64,000 nucleotides of DNA from an uncultured Pelagibacteraceae bacterium (GTDB lineage: Bacteria > Pseudomonadota > Alphaproteobacteria > Pelagibacterales > Pelagibacteraceae): NCBI GenBank assembly GCA_902601785.1, contig CACKOH010000004.1, positions 21,289 to 85,288 of the forward strand, written 5' to 3'. Position 1 is the first letter of the stretch. Every line of letters starts with the position of its first letter. Shown here one piece after another: positions 8,825-18,900 of the stretch. The position numbers and the translations under genes were made by a program. The notes under the pieces are model-generated. The model had not been told where the DNA came from and made no database searches. It saw nothing but the letters and a program-made list of their open reading frames with translations.

Positions 8825-9308
8825 GTATAAAACATTATATATAATTTTATTTTCATTAATAGTTACAAATTGCTCTTTTAAACCTGTTGTTAAACACCAT
8901 GGAGTTCCTTTTTTGGAAAAAAAACAAGGTTCACTAATTATTAACAAAAGTAATAAAAACGATATTAAAAAAACCTTAGGATCACCATCAACTACAAGTA
9001 AATTTGACAACGACATTTGGATTTATATCGAAAGAAAACAAACTCAATCAAAGCTTAAAAACCTTGGAAGAATGAAAATATTTAAGAATGATGTCTTAGT
9101 ACTGGAAATTGATAAATATGGCATACTTAAAAAAAAAGAATTTTACAATAAAGATGATATGAAAAATATTAAAATAGTTGAAGCAACAACAGAGGCTGGT
9201 TTCAAAAAAAGCTCATTTGTTTATAATTTCATGTCAAGTATGAGACAAAAAATTAATGACCCTCTTGGTCAGAGGGCCAAAAAAAGAAAAGCTATTAGCC
9301 AGCGATAA
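8823..9308 (+). CDS. bamE: Outer membrane assembly lipoprotein BamE (SmpA/OmlA)
   Basis: Lipobox [40 protein letters not shown]-fold repeat. Confidence 0.85.
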   Translation: MYKTLYIILFSLIVTNCSFKPVVKHHGVPFLEKKQGSLIINKSNKNDIKKTLGSPSTTSKFDNDIWIYIERKQTQSKLKNLGRMKIFKNDVLVLEIDKYGILKKKEFYNKDDMKNIKIVEATTEAGFKKSSFVYNFMSSMRQKINDPLGQRAKKRKAISQR

Positions 9309-11400
9309 CTGCTAATAAAAGCAAAGCTACAATATTTGTAATTTTAATCATTGGGTTTACTGCAGGTCCTGCAGTATCTTTGTATGGATCTCCCACTGTA
9401 TCACCAGTCACAGCAGCTTTGTGAGCTTCCGAGCCTTTTCCGCCATGATTACCATCTTCTATATATTTTTTAGCATTATCCCAGGCACCACCGCCAGCTG
9501 TCATTGAAACAGCAACAAACAAACCAGTAATGATAACACCTAACAACATTGCACCTACCGCAGCAAGTGCAGCTACTTGACCGCCAATAGTTAAAATTAT
9601 AAAATATAAAACAACTGGCGAAAGAACTGGTAATAAAGATGGAATAATCATTTCTTTAATTGCTGCTACTGTCAATAAATCTACTAATTTTGCATAATCA
9701 GGCTTTTGTTTTCTTTTCATTATACCTGGGTATTTTTTGAATTGTCTTCTTACCTCAACAACAACAGCTCCACCTGCTCTACCTACAGCTTGCATTCCCA
9801 TTGAACCAAACAAATAAGGTAGCATTCCACCGATTAACAAACCAACAACAACGTAAGGATTTGATAAATCAAAAGTTACAACAATACCCTCAAGAGCTGA
9901 ACCAGCTTCTTTTGAGAAATGTTTAATATCTTCTGTGTAGGCAGCAAATAAAACTAAAGCACCTAAACCAGCTGATCCAATTGCATAACCTTTTGTTACA
10001 GCTTTTGTTGTGTTTCCAACTGCATCTAAAGCGTCAGTTGTTTTTCTTACTTTTTTATCTAAATTTGACATCTCTGCAATACCACCAGCATTATCAGTAA
10101 CAGGACCATAAGCATCTAATGCAACAACCATACCAGCCAATGCAAGCATAGTAGTTACTGCAATAGCAATTCCAAAAAGCCCAGCAATTGTGTTAGTGAT
10201 AAGAATACCTGCAACAATTATTAGAGCTGGAACTGCTGTAGCTTCCATTGATACAGCTAATCCTTGAATAACGTTTGTTCCATGTCCAGTTGTTGATGAT
10301 AAAGCAACAGATTTAACAGGTCTGTAATTAGTTCCTGTGTAATATTCTGTTATCCAGATTAATAGTCCTGTGATTACCAAACCAATTACTCCGCAATAGT
10401 ACAGGTTCATACCATTAAAAGTTTTGCCATTAACTGTATATTCATTTGCAAAACCTATTACATGATCTGTCACAGGCCATAAAATTACTAATGACGCTAA
10501 AGCAGATACTACAAAACCTTTATACAAAGCATTCATGACATTTTTAGTGTTACCTAATTTAACAAAAAAAGTACCAAGTATTGAAGTTAACAAACATGCA
10601 GCACCAATACTTAATGGATAAATCATCATATTTAAATCACCCACAAAGAAGATTGATGATAAAACCATTGTAGCAACAATAGTTACTGCATATGTTTCAA
10701 ATAAGTCTGCTGCCATACCTGCACAATCACCTACGTTATCACCCACGTTGTCAGCTATGACGGCTGGATTTCTTGGGTCATCTTCTGGGATACCTGCTTC
10801 TACTTTTCCTACCAAATCAGCACCAACATCAGCTCCCTTTGTAAAAATTCCCCCACCTAACCTTGCAAAAATTGAAATTAAAGAAGCACCAAAACCTAAT
10901 GCAACAAGAGCATTAACAATTTCTCTTTCATCAACATTTAATTTTAATAAGATATAGTAATAAACAGCTATTGACAATAATGCTAAACCTGCAACTAACA
11001 TACCAGTTACGGCACCTGATTTAAAAGCAACGGAAAGGCCTTGAGCTAAACCTTTTCTTGAAGCCTCTGCTGTTCTTACATTAGCTTCAACAGATACTAA
11101 CATTCCAACATAACCTGCAATACCTGATAAAGCAGCACCAATTAAATATCCTGCACCAACTAATGGACTAAAAGCTATGCTAACAATTACCAAAACAACA
11201 ACACCAACAATTGCTATTGTTTTATATTGTCTTGCCAAATATGCTTTAGCACCAATTTGAATGGCAGATGCAATTTCTTGCATTTTTTTATTACCTGCAC
11301 TTGAATTAAGAATATTTTTTCCAGTAAAAAATCCATAGACAATGGATAAGAGTCCTGCTGCAATTGTATATAATAAAATCGTTTCGACTGTTGAGCTCAT
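9295..11400 (-). CDS. hppA: Membrane-bound proton-translocating pyrophosphatase
   Basis: [86 protein letters not shown]. Confidence 0.98.
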   Translation of the reverse strand: MSSTVETILLYTIAAGLLSIVYGFFTGKNILNSSAGNKKMQEIASAIQIGAKAYLARQYKTIAIVGVVVLVIVSIAFSPLVGAGYLIGAALSGIAGYVGMLVSVEANVRTAEASRKGLAQGLSVAFKSGAVTGMLVAGLALLSIAVYYYILLKLNVDEREIVNALVALGFGASLISIFARLGGGIFTKGADVGADLVGKVEAGIPEDDPRNPAVIADNVGDNVGDCAGMAADLFETYAVTIVATMVLSSIFFVGDLNMMIYPLSIGAACLLTSILGTFFVKLGNTKNVMNALYKGFVVSALASLVILWPVTDHVIGFANEYTVNGKTFNGMNLYYCGVIGLVITGLLIWITEYYTGTNYRPVKSVALSSTTGHGTNVIQGLAVSMEATAVPALIIVAGILITNTIAGLFGIAIAVTTMLALAGMVVALDAYGPVTDNAGGIAEMSNLDKKVRKTTDALDAVGNTTKAVTKGYAIGSAGLGALVLFAAYTEDIKHFSKEAGSALEGIVVTFDLSNPYVVVGLLIGGMLPYLFGSMGMQAVGRAGGAVVVEVRRQFKKYPGIMKRKQKPDYAKLVDLLTVAAIKEMIIPSLLPVLSPVVLYFIILTIGGQVAALAAVGAMLLGVIITGLFVAVSMTAGGGAWDNAKKYIEDGNHGGKGSEAHKAAVTGDTVGDPYKDTAGPAVNPMIKITNIVALLLLAVIAG

Positions 11401-11478
11401 GAAAACCTTAATGTTGTTGGTTGTTAAATTTTAAGCCCGCACAATACAAAAAAAGCTAAAAAAGACAATAATTAACTT

Positions 11479-12438
11479 TTAGAATTGATGAACATAACCT
11501 TTATTTTTAAGCACTATTTCCTTACCTTTTTCATCAATAATTACTGATCTTTTTTTATTAGAACAAATTTTACCTATTTTAGAAATTTTAATACCAAGAT
11601 TTTTAGATGTTTGGGCTATGATTCTGGATTTAATTTTGTTTGCAGTAAATAAAATTTGATAATCATCACCATTAGATACCAATTGAATCTTTTTCATGGT
11701 CTTCATTTTTATTATTTTTAACAAATTTTTTGAAATTGGTATTTTATTTTCATACAAGGTAAATGACAAATTTTGACTGTTTATCATTTTACTCAAATCA
11801 TCAATCAGACCATCAGACAAATCAATAGAGGAATTTGCAAAGTTTAATAACTTTTTAGTCAACTTTATTTGTATATCAGGTAGATAATATTTTTGAGCAA
11901 AATATTTTTTTAGTTCTTTAGATACTTTAATTTTGTTTTTTAAAATTTGAAGGCCCATAAAGCTATCACCCAAATAACCTGTCACATAAATATCATCATT
12001 TACTAAAGCCTTATTTCTATAAATAATTTTTTTTGAATAACCTAGCGATGTGAAAGTAAAACTAAGTTTATTAGAAAATGTGGTATCACCTCCACATAAA
12101 AAAATATTATATTTTTTTTGTTCCTCCTTTAAAGATTTTGAAATTAAAGATAAGTTTTTTTTTGAAAAGGTTTTGGTATTACCTGACCCAGCTATAAAAT
12201 AAAATTTTGGTATCACTCCTTTACAAACTAGATCTGAGATAGAAGATCTTAAAATTTTTTTAATAACAAGATGAGGGTATTTAAAGTCAATAAAGTGATA
12301 GCCTAAATTATATGTATCAACAGAAATAGCTATACCTTTTTTTTTATCAAAAAAAACATCGTCATTTAAATTTAGGGCAAATTTATTTTTTTTTGAGATC
12401 TTTGAAAAATAATTTTTAATTAATTCAAATTCATGCAT
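11479..12438 (-). CDS. thiL: Thiamine-monophosphate kinase
   Basis: NLNDDVFFD, SVDTYNLGYHF, SISDLVCKGVIPKFYF, GGDTTFSNKLSFTFTSLG, SNGDDYQILFT. Confidence 0.9.
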   Translation of the reverse strand: MHEFELIKNYFSKISKKNKFALNLNDDVFFDKKKGIAISVDTYNLGYHFIDFKYPHLVIKKILRSSISDLVCKGVIPKFYFIAGSGNTKTFSKKNLSLISKSLKEEQKKYNIFLCGGDTTFSNKLSFTFTSLGYSKKIIYRNKALVNDDIYVTGYLGDSFMGLQILKNKIKVSKELKKYFAQKYYLPDIQIKLTKKLLNFANSSIDLSDGLIDDLSKMINSQNLSFTLYENKIPISKNLLKIIKMKTMKKIQLVSNGDDYQILFTANKIKSRIIAQTSKNLGIKISKIGKICSNKKRSVIIDEKGKEIVLKNKGYVHQF

Positions 12439-12835
12439 CTTTAGATCTCAATTTTTTTCCAACATTATCTAGTAAGGCATTTAGATATTTTGTCTGAGAA
12501 TTTTCTAAAAAAAAATTAGATGAATTTAAATATTCCTTGATAATTATATTTAGTGAAAGTTGAGGTTTGTACATAAATTCATAAGTTGCTGCTTTAAGAA
12601 TAGTTTGAAAAACTTTATCAAGATTTTCAAATACAAAATCATCACCTAGTTTTGTGTTTAATTCATCTAATATAAGGTCATTTCTTTCTATGGTCCCTGT
12701 TACTATATCTTTAATAAATTTTTTAAATCGGTGTTTTGGGAATTCTAAATTATCATCTTCATTATAAAATTTACCATATAATTTTTGAATAATTATAACT
12801 CTTGGATTATTTTTTGGATTAAAATGAGTTCTCAT
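12431..12835 (-). CDS. nusB: Transcription antitermination protein NusB
   Basis: Position between ribH and thiL; ATYEFMYKPQLSLNIIIKEYLNSSNFF, KYLNALLDNVGKKLR. Confidence 0.85.
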   Translation of the reverse strand: MRTHFNPKNNPRVIIIQKLYGKFYNEDDNLEFPKHRFKKFIKDIVTGTIERNDLILDELNTKLGDDFVFENLDKVFQTILKAATYEFMYKPQLSLNIIIKEYLNSSNFFLENSQTKYLNALLDNVGKKLRSKDA

Positions 12836-13221
12836 TTTTGAGACAAAATAGTAATTACAGCTTTAGCAGCTTCAGCTCCTTTTCGTTTTCTTGCTTTAGC
12901 TTGTTTCATATTAAGGCATGTAATAATGCCGTTACCTATAGGCTTTTTATTATTTACAGATATGTCCATAATTGCATTGGTTGATGCTTGAGAAATAAAA
13001 TCAAAATGGGGAGTTTGTCCTTTGATAACACATCCGAGTGCTAAAAATGCATCATACTTTTTAATATTTTTTGAAATTGTAACTGGTATTTCAAATACAC
13101 CTGGAACAGTTATAATTTTAATTATATTTGATTTTGGAATTAACCTTAACGCACTGCTCAGTAATCCTTTTGATATATCTTTATAATAATCTGCAATAAC
13201 TATTAAATATTTTTTTTTCAT
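12832..13221 (-). CDS. ribH: 6,7-dimethyl-8-ribityllumazine synthase
   Basis: VPGVFEIPVTISK, FLALGCVIKGQTPHFDFIS, NGIITCLNMKQAKAR. Confidence 0.95.
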   Translation of the reverse strand: MKKKYLIVIADYYKDISKGLLSSALRLIPKSNIIKIITVPGVFEIPVTISKNIKKYDAFLALGCVIKGQTPHFDFISQASTNAIMDISVNNKKPIGNGIITCLNMKQAKARKRKGAEAAKAVITILSQK

Positions 13222-14321
13222 TAAATCAGTTCCTGTTTGGTAATCTTTATATCATATCCTTCTAAACCAATAACCTTTTTCGGTGACTTGGTAATCAATA
13301 TCATATTTTTAATTTTTAAATCTTTAATTATTTGAGCACCTATTCCATAATTTCTTATAAGTTTGTCATTGCCTGTTTTATAAAATTCTTTATTTTTATA
13401 ATCTTTAAGTGTTTGTGTAACAGATCGAAGATTAGAGTCTTTGATAAAAACTAAAACGCAACAAGAATATTTTTTGAAATAATTTAAAGTTTTATTAAAC
13501 GAATTTGGCAATTGTTGGCTGATTAAATAATTTTGAACTACATTTGACGAGATTACTCTAACTCTAGGTGTAACACCTTTTTTAATATTTCCTTTTATTA
13601 ATGCAAAATGCTCTGCACCGTCTAATAAATTTTCATATATTCTTATTTTATATATTTGATTTTTTACTTCAATATTACTTTGTTTTTTTAAGCGTATTAA
13701 TTTTTCTTTTTTTAGTCTGTAAGCAATTAGATCTTCAATTTTTCCAATTTTAAGTTTATGTTTTTTTGCAAAATTAAAAAGATTGTCACCTTTTGCCATT
13801 GTCCCATCTTCATTCATAATTTCACATATAACTGCTGAATTATTTTTTTTAGCTAATCTAGATATATCTACTGATGCCTCTGTATGTCCTGCCCTAACTA
13901 ATACTCCACCATCTTTAGCTATAATTGGAAAAATGTGACCAGGGGAAACAATATCATTTTTATTTGCATTTTTTTTTGATGCAATTTTAATTGTTCTAGA
14001 TCTATCTTTTGCAGAAATACCTGTTGTTATTCCTCTTTTTGCTTCAATAGAGATAGTAAATGCAGTTTTGTTTCTAGATTTATTAATAGGCGACATTAAA
14101 CTCAAATTTAATTTTTTTGCCTGAACACTATCTAAAGCAAGACAAATTAATCCACGTCCATACCTAGCCATAAAATTTATATTTTTTGCATTAGTGTCAG
14201 AAGTAGAAATGACTAAATCACCTTCATTCTCTCTTTTTTCATCATCAACAAGAATGAACATGCCACCTTTTTTGGCTACATTGATTATTTGTTCAATTTT
14301 AGCAAAATTATTTTTTTTCAT
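13221..14321 (-). CDS. ribB: 3,4-dihydroxy-2-butanone 4-phosphate synthase with a degenerate RibA-like C-terminal domain
   Basis: VDDEKRENEGDLV, ARYGRGLICLAL, TGISAKDRSRTI, PGHIFPIIAKDGGVLVRAGHTEASVD; C-terminal half lacks the RibA zinc cysteines. Confidence 0.92.
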   Translation of the reverse strand: MKKNNFAKIEQIINVAKKGGMFILVDDEKRENEGDLVISTSDTNAKNINFMARYGRGLICLALDSVQAKKLNLSLMSPINKSRNKTAFTISIEAKRGITTGISAKDRSRTIKIASKKNANKNDIVSPGHIFPIIAKDGGVLVRAGHTEASVDISRLAKKNNSAVICEIMNEDGTMAKGDNLFNFAKKHKLKIGKIEDLIAYRLKKEKLIRLKKQSNIEVKNQIYKIRIYENLLDGAEHFALIKGNIKKGVTPRVRVISSNVVQNYLISQQLPNSFNKTLNYFKKYSCCVLVFIKDSNLRSVTQTLKDYKNKEFYKTGNDKLIRNYGIGAQIIKDLKIKNMILITKSPKKVIGLEGYDIKITKQELI

Positions 14322-14901
14322 TAAAATAATTTCTAACGTATTTAGATAGGATATCTATCTCAATATTAACTAAGCTCGATTTCTTTAAAGTAGATAAATT
14401 TGTTTCTTTATACGTGTGAGGGATAATCCAAATTTGAAATCCTTTTTTTGTAACTTTTGAAATAGTAAGAGATATACCATTTACACTAATAGATGCTTTT
14501 TCTATTAAATGTTTTTTTTCCTTCCTAGGAATTTCAAACTCAAAAACATATGATTTATCAACTTTGGAGATCTTCAATACTTTACCAACAGTGTCTACAT
14601 GACCCTGACATATATGTCCTGAAATTTTTGTGCCGTATTTTAAAGGTAATTCTAAGTTAATAATATCTCTAGGTTTTAAAAATTTAAACTTTGATCTTTT
14701 GATTGTTTCATTTGATAGATAAAATTCCATAATCTTTTTTTTAAAAGAAATCAATGTTAAGCACACACCATCACAAGCTACTGATAAACCCATATCTCTA
14801 CTTGAAACTTTAAGGTTACTTTTTACAAAAATATTAAGGCCTTTATCTCTTTTGACTATTTTAGAAATTGTTCCTTGATTGTAAATAATTCCGTTAAACA
14901 T
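14308..14901 (-). CDS. ribE: Riboflavin synthase alpha subunit
   Basis: MFNGIIYNQGTI, ACDGVCLTLIS, GHICQGHVDTVGKV, SVNGISLTI. Confidence 0.95.
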   Translation of the reverse strand: MFNGIIYNQGTISKIVKRDKGLNIFVKSNLKVSSRDMGLSVACDGVCLTLISFKKKIMEFYLSNETIKRSKFKFLKPRDIINLELPLKYGTKISGHICQGHVDTVGKVLKISKVDKSYVFEFEIPRKEKKHLIEKASISVNGISLTISKVTKKGFQIWIIPHTYKETNLSTLKKSSLVNIEIDILSKYVRNYFNEKK

Positions 14902-14902
14902 A

Positions 14903-16009
14903 TTATTTGTTATAATGAGTTATTGTATCTTTTCCATAGGAAGAATTAAGATTTTGTCTAAATGGATATTTTTTATTTAAGACATTTAATCCATTAAATT
15001 TAACAAAATCTGAATTTGTTGGTAGTTTTTTTTGACTTTTGAATAAATAAAATTGATTAAATATTTTATCCCTTAATAAGTTTGTTGTTAGAAGATCGCC
15101 TCCTTCCACTAAAGTATTTCTAAAACCCAAAGAATAAAGTTTTTTTATAATTGGTCTTAGATCTAGTTGCTTAGTATTATTTAATTTTGTTTTAATTAGT
15201 TCTATTTTTTTTTTTTTAAAGATAGAAATTCTTGACTTATTCGCTCTATTATAAAAAACGATAGTATTTTTTTTATTAGCAGACTTAAAAATATAAGTTT
15301 TTTTGTTTAAACTTAAATTGCTGTCTAAAATAATTCTTACTGGTGAAAATTTTTCAAAACCTTTTATTCTGCAATTTAATTTAGGGTTATCAATATTTAC
15401 AGTTTTGCTTGATGTCATTATTGAGTCATTTTTGTATCTTAATAAATGAGTAAATTTATCAGAATACTGGTTGGTTATTTTTGTTTTAAATTTATTATAA
15501 ATTAGTTTGTTTTTTGAAATAGCTATCTTGCCAGTAACAAAAGGCTTTTTATTTTTTCTATTAAAAAAATATGGAATATAAAATTTTTTAACTTTATCTT
15601 TTAGAAGGCCTATCGAAACATTGATTTTATGAGATTTTAAAATTTTAAAACTTTTTTTTCTTACTCTTTTATCAGTATCTTCAAGTGCGTAAACCACTTC
15701 AGATATTTTTGATTTAATTATTTCATTTGTACATGGTGGTGTAACACCCTGGTGGCTGCATGGTTCCAAAGTGACATACATCTTTGAACCATTAAGTTTC
15801 GTATTACAATTTTTAATTGCATTAAATTCTGCATGAGGTCTACCATTATAAGAAGTTTGACCAATTGAAATAATATTATCATTTTTAACAATTACACAAC
15901 CAACAGATGGATTAGTACCAGTTAATCCCTGTCGAGATCTTGCCAAGTCCAAGGCAATCTCCATGAATAGTTTATCTTTTTTTGAAAATTTATTTTTTTT
16001 TGAAGACAT
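14903..16009 (-). CDS. ribD: Bifunctional diaminohydroxyphosphoribosylaminopyrimidine deaminase / reductase
   Basis: GTNPSVGCVIV, GRPHAEFNAIK, YVTLEPCSHQGVTPPCT; reductase domain NTLVEGGDLLTTNL. Confidence 0.95.
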   Translation of the reverse strand: MSSKKNKFSKKDKLFMEIALDLARSRQGLTGTNPSVGCVIVKNDNIISIGQTSYNGRPHAEFNAIKNCNTKLNGSKMYVTLEPCSHQGVTPPCTNEIIKSKISEVVYALEDTDKRVRKKSFKILKSHKINVSIGLLKDKVKKFYIPYFFNRKNKKPFVTGKIAISKNKLIYNKFKTKITNQYSDKFTHLLRYKNDSIMTSSKTVNIDNPKLNCRIKGFEKFSPVRIILDSNLSLNKKTYIFKSANKKNTIVFYNRANKSRISIFKKKKIELIKTKLNNTKQLDLRPIIKKLYSLGFRNTLVEGGDLLTTNLLRDKIFNQFYLFKSQKKLPTNSDFVKFNGLNVLNKKYPFRQNLNSSYGKDTITHYNK

Positions 16010-16448
16010 CTATCTTGTCCACGAATTGAACAAAGTCTTGTTCTTCTCTGAAGTTACGATAAACAGACGCAAAACGGACATAAGCTACAGGATCTAATTC
16101 TTTTAAGCCCTCCATAACCATTGTACCAATTGTGCTTGTTGAAATTTCACTTTGACCAAGTTCTTCTAATGCTCTTGAAACTTTACTGATAAATTTTTCA
16201 GCAGTACCAGTATCTATAGGTCTTTTTTTGAGAGCGATATATATTGATTTGGCAAGTTTATCTCTATCAAATGGAGATTTTCTCCCGTTCTTTTTAACTA
16301 CCATAAGCTCTCTAAATTGAATTCTTTCAAATGTGGTAAATCTTTCACCACAAACACACATTCTTCTTCTTCTTATAGCAGTACCATCTTCGGTAGGACG
16401 TGAGTCAACAACGGAGGTCTCACCTTTTTTTTCGCAGGGGCAAATCAT
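15990..16448 (-). CDS. nrdR: Transcriptional repressor NrdR with altered zinc knuckles
   Basis: VVDSRPTEDGTAIRRRRMCVCGERFTTFERI, ATP-cone domain VVKKNGRKSPFDRDKL, YVRFASVYRNF. Confidence 0.95.
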   Translation of the reverse strand: MICPCEKKGETSVVDSRPTEDGTAIRRRRMCVCGERFTTFERIQFRELMVVKKNGRKSPFDRDKLAKSIYIALKKRPIDTGTAEKFISKVSRALEELGQSEISTSTIGTMVMEGLKELDPVAYVRFASVYRNFREEQDFVQFVDKIDVFKKK

Positions 16449-16451
16449 TAA

Positions 16452-17759
16452 TTAAAGATTCTTATATATCGGAAATGAAGAAGTTAAAGCAATAACTTCA
16501 TTTCTAACTTCATCTTCTACTTTACTGTTATCATCTGGGTTTTCTGATAATCCTTTAAGAGTTTTTGTAATCAATTCACCCACTTTCTTGCATTCATTTA
16601 AACCAAAACCACGTGTTGTAATCGCTTGTGTTCCTAATCTTATACCAGATGTTACCATTGGCTTTTCTGTATCAAAAGGTATACCATTTTTATTACATGT
16701 AATATTAGCTCTTGATAAACTTTCCGCAGCTAAGTTACCTTTTACATTGTAAGGACGTAAGTCAACCAACATAAGATGAGTATCTGTACCATCAGAATAA
16801 ATTTTAAAACCATTATTTTTTAAAGTTTCTGCTAAAATTTTTGCATTTGCTAAAACAGATTTAATATAGTCTTGAAAGTCAGGCTGAAGAGCTTCTAAAA
16901 AACCGGCTGCTTTAGCTGCAATAACATGCATTAATGGTCCACCCTGGTAGCCGGGAAAAACTGCTGTGTTAAATTTTTTAGATAATTCCTCGTGATTAGT
17001 TAAAATTATTCCACCTCTTGCACTTCTAAAAACTTTATGTGTAGTAGATGTTACCACATGAGCATAGTCACACGGATTTGGATATCCCTTTCCAGCAACC
17101 AAACCCGAAAAATGTGCCATATCCACCATTAGATATGCTCCAACTTTATCTGCAATTTCTCTAAATCTTTTAAAATCAATAACTCTGGAATATGCACTTC
17201 CACCTGCAATTATCAATTTTGGTTTATGTTCTAAGGCAAGTTTTTCAACATTGTCATAATCTATAAGTTCAGATTTTTTATCAACATCATACCCTATCGG
17301 ATTAAACCATTTTCCTGACATTGAAATTTTTAAACCATGAGTGATATGACCTCCTGAATTTAAGCTCATACCCATAAAAGTATCACCAGGTTTTAACAGC
17401 GCCAAAAATACTGCACCATTAGCTTGTGCTCCTGAATGGGGCTGTGCGTTAGCAAATTTGCAATTGAATAGTTTCTTTAATCTTTCTATTGCTAAATTTT
17501 CAGCAACATCAACATGTTCACATCCATTATAATATCTTTTACCGGGGTAACCTTCTGCGTATTTATTAGTTAGCACTGAACCTTGAGCCTCCAAAACAGC
17601 TTGAGAAACAATATTCTCTGAAGCAATTAATTCTATATGTTGTTGCTGTCTCAAGAGTTCATCTTGAATTGCCTTGTAAAGGTCTGGGTCTTTTGAAGAT
17701 AAACTGTCTTCAAAAAAACTTTTATAGCTATCATTTATATAATTTTTTTCACTAGACAT
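16452..17759 (-). CDS. glyA: Serine hydroxymethyltransferase
   Basis: [54 protein letters not shown]. Confidence 0.98.
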   Translation of the reverse strand: MSSEKNYINDSYKSFFEDSLSSKDPDLYKAIQDELLRQQQHIELIASENIVSQAVLEAQGSVLTNKYAEGYPGKRYYNGCEHVDVAENLAIERLKKLFNCKFANAQPHSGAQANGAVFLALLKPGDTFMGMSLNSGGHITHGLKISMSGKWFNPIGYDVDKKSELIDYDNVEKLALEHKPKLIIAGGSAYSRVIDFKRFREIADKVGAYLMVDMAHFSGLVAGKGYPNPCDYAHVVTSTTHKVFRSARGGIILTNHEELSKKFNTAVFPGYQGGPLMHVIAAKAAGFLEALQPDFQDYIKSVLANAKILAETLKNNGFKIYSDGTDTHLMLVDLRPYNVKGNLAAESLSRANITCNKNGIPFDTEKPMVTSGIRLGTQAITTRGFGLNECKKVGELITKTLKGLSENPDDNSKVEDEVRNEVIALTSSFPIYKNL

Positions 17760-18184
17760 TATATTTTTTTAATCCTTTTTAAGTGTCTACCACCTTCAAA
17801 TTTAGTATTCAAAAAAACACTAACACAATTTAAAGCATTTTTTTTTGTTAACAATCTTGAGCCTAATGTAATGATATTTGCATCATTATGCAATCTTGAT
17901 AATTTTGTTGATTTTAAATTAAAACATTGAGCAGCTCGAATATTCTTATGTTTATTTGCAGCTATATTCATCCCCATTCCAGATCCACATACTAAAATTC
18001 CAATATTATTTTTGCTAATTTTTACTTTTCGAGCAACCTTATGAGCATAATCAGGGTAATCTACTCTGTTATCAGAGGATGGTCCTAGATCAAAATAATT
18101 CATTTTTTTTTTAATTAGATGTTTTTTAATGATTTCCTTTAATTTAAAGCCAGCGTGATCAGAAGAAATATATATATTTTTCAA
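17759..18184 (-). CDS. rpiB: Ribose-5-phosphate isomerase B, probable TTG start
   Basis: [48 protein letters not shown] at 18182-18184 avoids the overlap with the upstream gene that the GTG call implies. Confidence 0.93.
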   Translation of the reverse strand: MKNIYISSDHAGFKLKEIIKKHLIKKKMNYFDLGPSSDNRVDYPDYAHKVARKVKISKNNIGILVCGSGMGMNIAANKHKNIRAAQCFNLKSTKLSRLHNDANIITLGSRLLTKKNALNCVSVFLNTKFEGGRHLKRIKKI

Positions 18185-18185
18185 A

Positions 18186-18827
18186 CTAATTAAATTTATA
18201 ATCAAGAACACAAGCTACAAGGTGAATTCTATTTTCTTCACCTCCATTAAACGCATTGTGATATTTAGTATTATTTGTAACCCATACAGAACCATCTGCG
18301 GGCATATGTTTTGCAACATTATCTATTACCATTAAACAACCTGGGTTAGTAATAATTGGTATATGTAGTCTTGGCTCAGGATCTCTGTGCCAACTTAAAG
18401 TAGATCTTGGCTCTTTTAAAAGAATTCTTACTCTACCCAATTTATATTTTGAAGAAAGCACGTCATACACTTCCTTAAAGTATGTGTTTTCGTAATCTTT
18501 AATAAATTCTGAATATTGCGTCTCATCAACCTTAATGTCTCTTGAAACTTCTTTTCCTGTTTTGTCAGGCTTAGTCCAATAAACTCCTCTAGCTTTGCTT
18601 CCTTTTATAGAGTCTGGATCTCCAGGTATTTGAGTTAATGAAATGGCTCCAAAGTGAGTTACACCGCCACCATCATCAAATTTTTTAATATTTACAATTT
18701 GATTATATGCCTCTTGCAACTTGTCTATATCAAATTTTATGTTCTGTTTTTGAAAATCACTGAAATTTAAAATTCTTTCCTCTTTTTTTATATTCAGGTC
18801 TACAATTTTTGTGTTATCTATAGTCAT
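18186..18827 (-). CDS. Aspartyl/asparaginyl beta-hydroxylase-like 2OG-Fe(II) oxygenase, substrate unknown
   Basis: STLSWHRDPEPRLHIPIITNPGCLMVIDN (HxD) and distal NRIHLVACV. Confidence 0.75.
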   Translation of the reverse strand: MTIDNTKIVDLNIKKEERILNFSDFQKQNIKFDIDKLQEAYNQIVNIKKFDDGGGVTHFGAISLTQIPGDPDSIKGSKARGVYWTKPDKTGKEVSRDIKVDETQYSEFIKDYENTYFKEVYDVLSSKYKLGRVRILLKEPRSTLSWHRDPEPRLHIPIITNPGCLMVIDNVAKHMPADGSVWVTNNTKYHNAFNGGEENRIHLVACVLDYKFN

Positions 18828-18900
18828 CGAAATTGTGTTGTACTTATAATTTTATATATTTGTATAATACTTTTGTCGCATTAATAAAGTATATTTGAAC

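Noticed and set aside
8825-9016. N-terminal 64-aa extension of the cytochrome bc1 chaperone ORF
   Set aside because: Antisense to the bamE coding sequence; chaperone-like sequence starts at [11 protein letters not shown].
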